From CAXYVC01 sp964292295 (lineage in GTDB: Bacteria > Acidobacteriota > Holophagae > Holophagales > Holophagaceae), in the NCBI GenBank assembly GCA_964292295.1, contig CAXYVC010000108.1, positions 1 through 9,697 on the forward strand: a DNA stretch of 9,697 nt. The letters run 5' to 3'. Of the stretch, positions 7,501 through 9,697 are shown piece after piece. The notes below the pieces were generated by a model. It was not told the origin of the DNA. It did not search any database and worked only from the letters and a program-made list of their open reading frames with translations. Position numbers and translations under genes: made by a program. Within the stretch, counting starts at the first letter, position 1. Each line of letters starts with the position of its first letter.

Positions 7501-8031
7501 CGCGAGTTGATGGCCCAGCGGATGGTAGTCTCCAGCACGCCCGTGGTGCTAAGCGGGGCCTTGGTGGTGCCCGAAGGTCTCCTGAAGCAGCGGCGAGGCG
7601 AAGCCCCCGCCGGTGAGCAGTTCAGCGCCGATGCCGCCGCTCGCGCCAAGATCGAGGCAATCGCGATGAAGGCGGTCACTCTGGCCGAAGAAGCCAAGGG
7701 CTGCACGGTGGTGGATGTCTCCAAGGACAAGTGCGGATGGGATCTCACGGCCTATCCACCAGCGGTCAACGGAAAGCAGCCCGCGCCTCGCCACATCGAG
7801 GTCAAGGGGCGGGTGAAGGGATCCACCACCATCACCGTCACCCGGAATGAGATCCTCTATGCCATGAACCAGGCCGACAAGTTCCGTCTAGCCATTGTCA
7901 TTGTGGGCGAGGATGACCAACCCGAAGGCCCTTTTTATGTAAGTGAGCCATTCGACAGTGAGCCAGGTTGGGGAGTCGCATCAATCAACTACGATCTTTC
8001 ATCTTTGCTCAGTCGCAAAACTGAATGGTGA
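4519..8031 (+). CDS. SNF2-family helicase with C-terminal DUF3883 domain (DISARM DrmD-like)
   Basis: A 1170-residue superfamily 2 helicase/translocase, probably a DNA-moving ATPase of a defence system. Visible motifs are Q-like PLPHQ upstream, Walker A DDPGAGKT (K135), DEAH (230-233), MTATPHN (266-272), FTEHRDT (motif IV), ATDAAGEGVNLQ (562-573) and QRFGRIHRIGQ (592-602), the SNF2/RapA-like arrangement. Coiled-coil-prone segments follow motif III (~450-490) and precede the C-terminus (~935-1010). The last ~110 residues are DUF3883-like, keeping D1075 and E1094-V-K1096, a PD-(D/E)xK nuclease-fold pattern. The ATG at 4519 is chosen because family-like sequence (MIRLEDIKPGLALEGL) begins there; the frame continues upstream to a TTG at 4462 without family resemblance. 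No clear Shine-Dalgarno precedes it. The DrmD resemblance is from recall of the family, not a search. Codons turn AT-rich after ~7925. Confidence 0.88.
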   Translation: MIRLEDIKPGLALEGLEPSRVVTVVAVVPLSPDSIQVIYRPPEGGVKECNLTTMNEAGLNLATVERPWSFDGDGESFKLTVEAKRIDLAFLFDPMMAVHTSNVDPLPHQITAVYESMLPRQPLRFVLADDPGAGKTIMAGLYIRELLMRADAKRILIVAPGSLVEQWRDELFEKFGLEFRVYSGELELASPSANAFEDHHQMIVRLDQMSRNEELQERLCVAGWDLVVFDEAHKLSAHFAGQKLAKTQRFTLAEKLGERTRHLLLMTATPHNGKEEDFQLFMSLLDSDRFYGKFRDGVHKVDVTDLMRRMVKEELVKFDGTPLFPERRAYTVNYALSDPEAALYAAVTEYVKTEMGKADELDGKRKGSVGFALTALQRRLASSPEAICTSLGRRKDRLESRLRDAKLEQRGQTLGLNYLAEVALPLDEDDLDANEQENLEETLVDEATAARTIQELEAEIEILKALERQAKALVASGEDRKWDELSRILQNDPSMRGPDGHIRKLIIFTEHRDTLNYLHRKIGGVLGSHNAIVTIHGGTHRDERKKAQALFRSDKDVRVLVATDAAGEGVNLQNASLMVNYDLPWNPNRLEQRFGRIHRIGQMEVCHLWNLVAKETREGDVYHRLLQKLQVENEALQGRVFDILGEVFEETSLKDLLLRAIRYGDQPEVRERLFKQIDGALDRDHIQRILERNALAQETLGPERLFHVKEEMEKAEARRLQPYFVRSFFTKAFETLGGSMQKKEANRFEINWVPERIRDRDRVITGRNRRDQSPVLKRYERVCFTKEAVRPADRPGLALASLIHPGHPLMLACTDVMLEQNANLLRQGTILVDRSDESDQPWLLFLLTHEVKAGDGTTISKRLQFVRVTQDGKASFAGWAPHLDLEALPTSERGLIQDLLQATWLGSGLEQQALGLATSSLVPEHFKEVSERRIAHVDKTLNAVHERLTKEITFWTDRFQKLTEDRAAGKDVRLNLENTRRTLEDLQDRLDNRKRELMAQRMVVSSTPVVLSGALVVPEGLLKQRRGEAPAGEQFSADAAARAKIEAIAMKAVTLAEEAKGCTVVDVSKDKCGWDLTAYPPAVNGKQPAPRHIEVKGRVKGSTTITVTRNEILYAMNQADKFRLAIVIVGEDDQPEGPFYVSEPFDSEPGWGVASINYDLSSLLSRKTEW

Positions 8032-8056
8032 ATGAAACTCTTTTCTGGATGGAAAT

Positions 8057-9151
8057 ATGGCATCCCCAAAAACATCAAAAAAACCCAAAAAAAATTCAAT
8101 TGCTTCAGGGATGCTAAAATCCCTGGTTGAAAATGCATTTGATTTTTTAGACCGAGCTATTGCCGATTTTGATCGCTCTCCTAAATATTCTGTGATCAAT
8201 TATTATTCCGCTATCGAATTATTCCTAAAAGCAAGGTTATTGGCTGAACATTGGACCCTTGTTGTTGCTCCAAATTCATCACTTGATGTGGATAAATTTA
8301 AAAGTGGTGAATTTCAATCGATAACATTGGCACAGGCTGCTGAAAGGCTTTCTGGTGTTTTGAAATCGCCATTGACTTCTGATGAAATATCGCTTTTCAA
8401 AAAACTTGGTTCACACCGAAATCGAATGGTTCACTTTTTTCATGAAGCTACTACGCCCGGTGGATCTAAGAAAGTTAGAGAGGAAATAGCAAGAGAACAG
8501 CTTAGGTCATGGCACCTCCTTCATTGCCTTTTGAAGGAAAAGTGGTGTCCTATTTTCGAAGCGTGGTATTCGAGGATTGATGGATATTTCCCGAAGCTAA
8601 AAAAACACAAGGAATTTTTGAATGCTGTTTTTGAAGGTTTGGAACAAGAAATAAAGATTAAATCGGCAAAAGGAATCGTTTTTGATGAGTGTCCATCATG
8701 TGGTCACAAGGCTGCGGAAGTAATTCCGGTTCTTGGAGGCCTAGTCAGGCGAACTTGCCTTGTGTGCCAGCATCGAGATTCATTGCTTAATGTTTCATGC
8801 CCTTCTTGTGGGGAGCCCATGACCTTCGAGAACGAAGGCTTTGGCTCATGTCCAAATTGCGAGGAAGAGTTCGACCCGGAAATGCTTGTCAAAGCCTTGG
8901 ATGAGGGCGAAGCCTCGCTTCCTGGTGACCCTGATTCCGACAGGATTGCCCACTGCACATCATGCGAGCGAGTCAGGTCGGTTATCGAATATGAGGGTCG
9001 CTACCTTTGCTTGGGATGTTTGGAACTATTTGACGAAATAGGGACTTGTGGCTGGTGTGGTGACTGGAATGCCGGTGACATGGAGAACAGCTATCTGGAA
9101 GGTTGCGTTCTCTGTGAAGGTCGATTTGGCCACGAACGGGATGATGACTAA
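8057..9151 (+). CDS. HEPN-domain protein with four C-terminal zinc ribbons (putative RNase)
   Basis: A 364-residue protein, probably cytosolic, with no signal or membrane segment. Residues ~15-165 are helical and HEPN-like: the first helix carries YSVINYYSAIELFLKARLL (44-62, E54, K58), and R121-N-R-M-V-H126 matches the HEPN RNase motif R-N-x(3)-H. The rest holds four zinc ribbons: C212/C215-C234/C237, C248/C251-C265/C268, C300/C303-C318/C321 and C331/C334-C350/C353, sixteen cysteines. HEPN proteins of defence and toxin systems commonly cut RNA; zinc ribbons could bind nucleic acid or a partner. It starts 25 bases after the helicase stop and ends immediately before the methylase ATG, so it should be coexpressed. 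The ribosome site is weak (GGATGGAAAT). The first ~760 bases are AT-rich, unlike both flanking genes. No named family is recognised; RNase activity is inferred. Confidence 0.82.
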   Translation: MASPKTSKKPKKNSIASGMLKSLVENAFDFLDRAIADFDRSPKYSVINYYSAIELFLKARLLAEHWTLVVAPNSSLDVDKFKSGEFQSITLAQAAERLSGVLKSPLTSDEISLFKKLGSHRNRMVHFFHEATTPGGSKKVREEIAREQLRSWHLLHCLLKEKWCPIFEAWYSRIDGYFPKLKKHKEFLNAVFEGLEQEIKIKSAKGIVFDECPSCGHKAAEVIPVLGGLVRRTCLVCQHRDSLLNVSCPSCGEPMTFENEGFGSCPNCEEEFDPEMLVKALDEGEASLPGDPDSDRIAHCTSCERVRSVIEYEGRYLCLGCLELFDEIGTCGWCGDWNAGDMENSYLEGCVLCEGRFGHERDDD

Positions 9152-9697
9152 ATGACCATCCGAATCAAGTCCCCCCGCAAGCTCATAGAAGTCGCGTTGC
9201 CTCTCGACAAAATCAACGAGGCGGCGGCTCGCGAGAAGTCCATTCGCCATGGCCACCCGAGCACATTGCACCTGTGGTGGGCCCGGCGACCGCTGGCTGC
9301 GGCGCGGGCGGTGATCTTCGCGCAGATGGTGAACGACCCCGGCTACCAGCAAGGAGGCGGCTTCAAGTATGGCAAAAAGAAGAAGGAAGCTGCTGAGGAA
9401 CGAAAGCGGCTCTTCCGGATCCTGGAAGAACTGGTGCAGTGGGAGAACACCACCAACGAGCGCGTCCTGGAGGAGGCCCGAGCAGAGATCCGACGATCCT
9501 GGCGGGAGGTCTGCGAACTGAATCGGGATCACCCAGAGGCCGCGATCCTTTTCAATCCGGAGAAACTGCCAGGCCTTCACGATCCCTTCGCGGGTGGCGG
9601 AGCCATTCCTCTGGAGGCCCAGCGGCTAGGACTGGAGGCTTTCGCCAGTGACCTGAATCCCGTGGCCATCACGATCAACAAGGCCATGATCGAGATC
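9152..9697 (+). CDS. DUF1156-type DNA methyltransferase, N-terminal part (runs off window)
   Basis: The first 182 codons of a gene open to the window end. Residues 40-60 include HLWWARRPLAAARA, the hallmark of the DUF1156 region at the start of large adenine-specific DNA methylases. D144PFAGGG150 is the S-adenosylmethionine-binding motif I, and SDLNPVAI with D167 is the acidic motif II. The catalytic (N/D)PPY motif should lie further on and is not seen. A lysine/glutamate-rich helical insert (~71-125) separates the two. The ATG directly abuts the upstream stop (TAAATG), implying translational coupling. In known defence operons such methylases mark host DNA so that helicase/nuclease partners spare it. 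It is the probable self-protection component here and could correspond to DISARM DrmMI or a DUF1156/DUF499-type system; downstream genes would decide. Confidence 0.85.
   Translation, partial: MTIRIKSPRKLIEVALPLDKINEAAAREKSIRHGHPSTLHLWWARRPLAAARAVIFAQMVNDPGYQQGGGFKYGKKKKEAAEERKRLFRILEELVQWENTTNERVLEEARAEIRRSWREVCELNRDHPEAAILFNPEKLPGLHDPFAGGGAIPLEAQRLGLEAFASDLNPVAITINKAMIEI

Overview
The window reads as one end of a mobile genetic element or genomic island carrying a probable anti-phage operon, from an otherwise GC-rich bacterium. There is no rRNA, tRNA or housekeeping gene, so the host taxon cannot be fixed. Base composition is mosaic. Sampled 60-base blocks are about two-thirds GC in the helicase gene (6541-6600), about 20% GC in the primase gene (3421-3480) and about 38% GC at the start of the HEPN gene (8101-8160).

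Left part (1-3678): the first ~118 bases are homopolymer G/C runs that look like a bad contig end. A strong hairpin terminator (129-159) then closes a leftward tyrosine recombinase (195-1337). Next come a leftward XRE-family repressor (1399-1980), an 88-base divergent control region with inverted repeats, a rightward small AlpA/excisionase-like DNA-binding protein (2069-2413) and a primase-polymerase (prim-pol) replication protein (2302-3678). Integrase, repressor, Xis-like protein and replicase is the classical core of a phage satellite or integrative replicating element. No capsid, terminase or conjugation gene is visible.

Middle (3679-4518): about 840 bases without a convincing gene. A weak terminator lies just after the primase. 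It is followed by a two-and-a-bit copy, ~181-base tandem repeat (3821-4195) with perfect 12-base inverted-repeat arms enclosing G-poor loops, and a second stem conserved between copies. It could be a replication origin for the prim-pol or a structured RNA.

Right part (4519-9697): a tight rightward operon. It begins with a 1170-residue SNF2-type helicase with a C-terminal DUF3883 nuclease-like domain (DISARM DrmD-like). Next is a 364-residue protein with an N-terminal HEPN RNase-like domain (motif R-N-R-M-V-H) and four CxxC...CxxC zinc ribbons. The last is the first 182 codons of a DUF1156-type DNA methyltransferase that runs off the window. The gap between genes 1 and 2 is 25 bases, and gene 3 starts on the base after the gene 2 stop codon.

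Helicase plus adenine methylase resembles the start of a class 1 DISARM or related methylation-linked defence operon. The HEPN/zinc-ribbon protein between them, on a compositionally distinct segment, is the most interesting novelty candidate. It may be an RNase effector arm, or a regulator, embedded in a helicase-methylase defence system.
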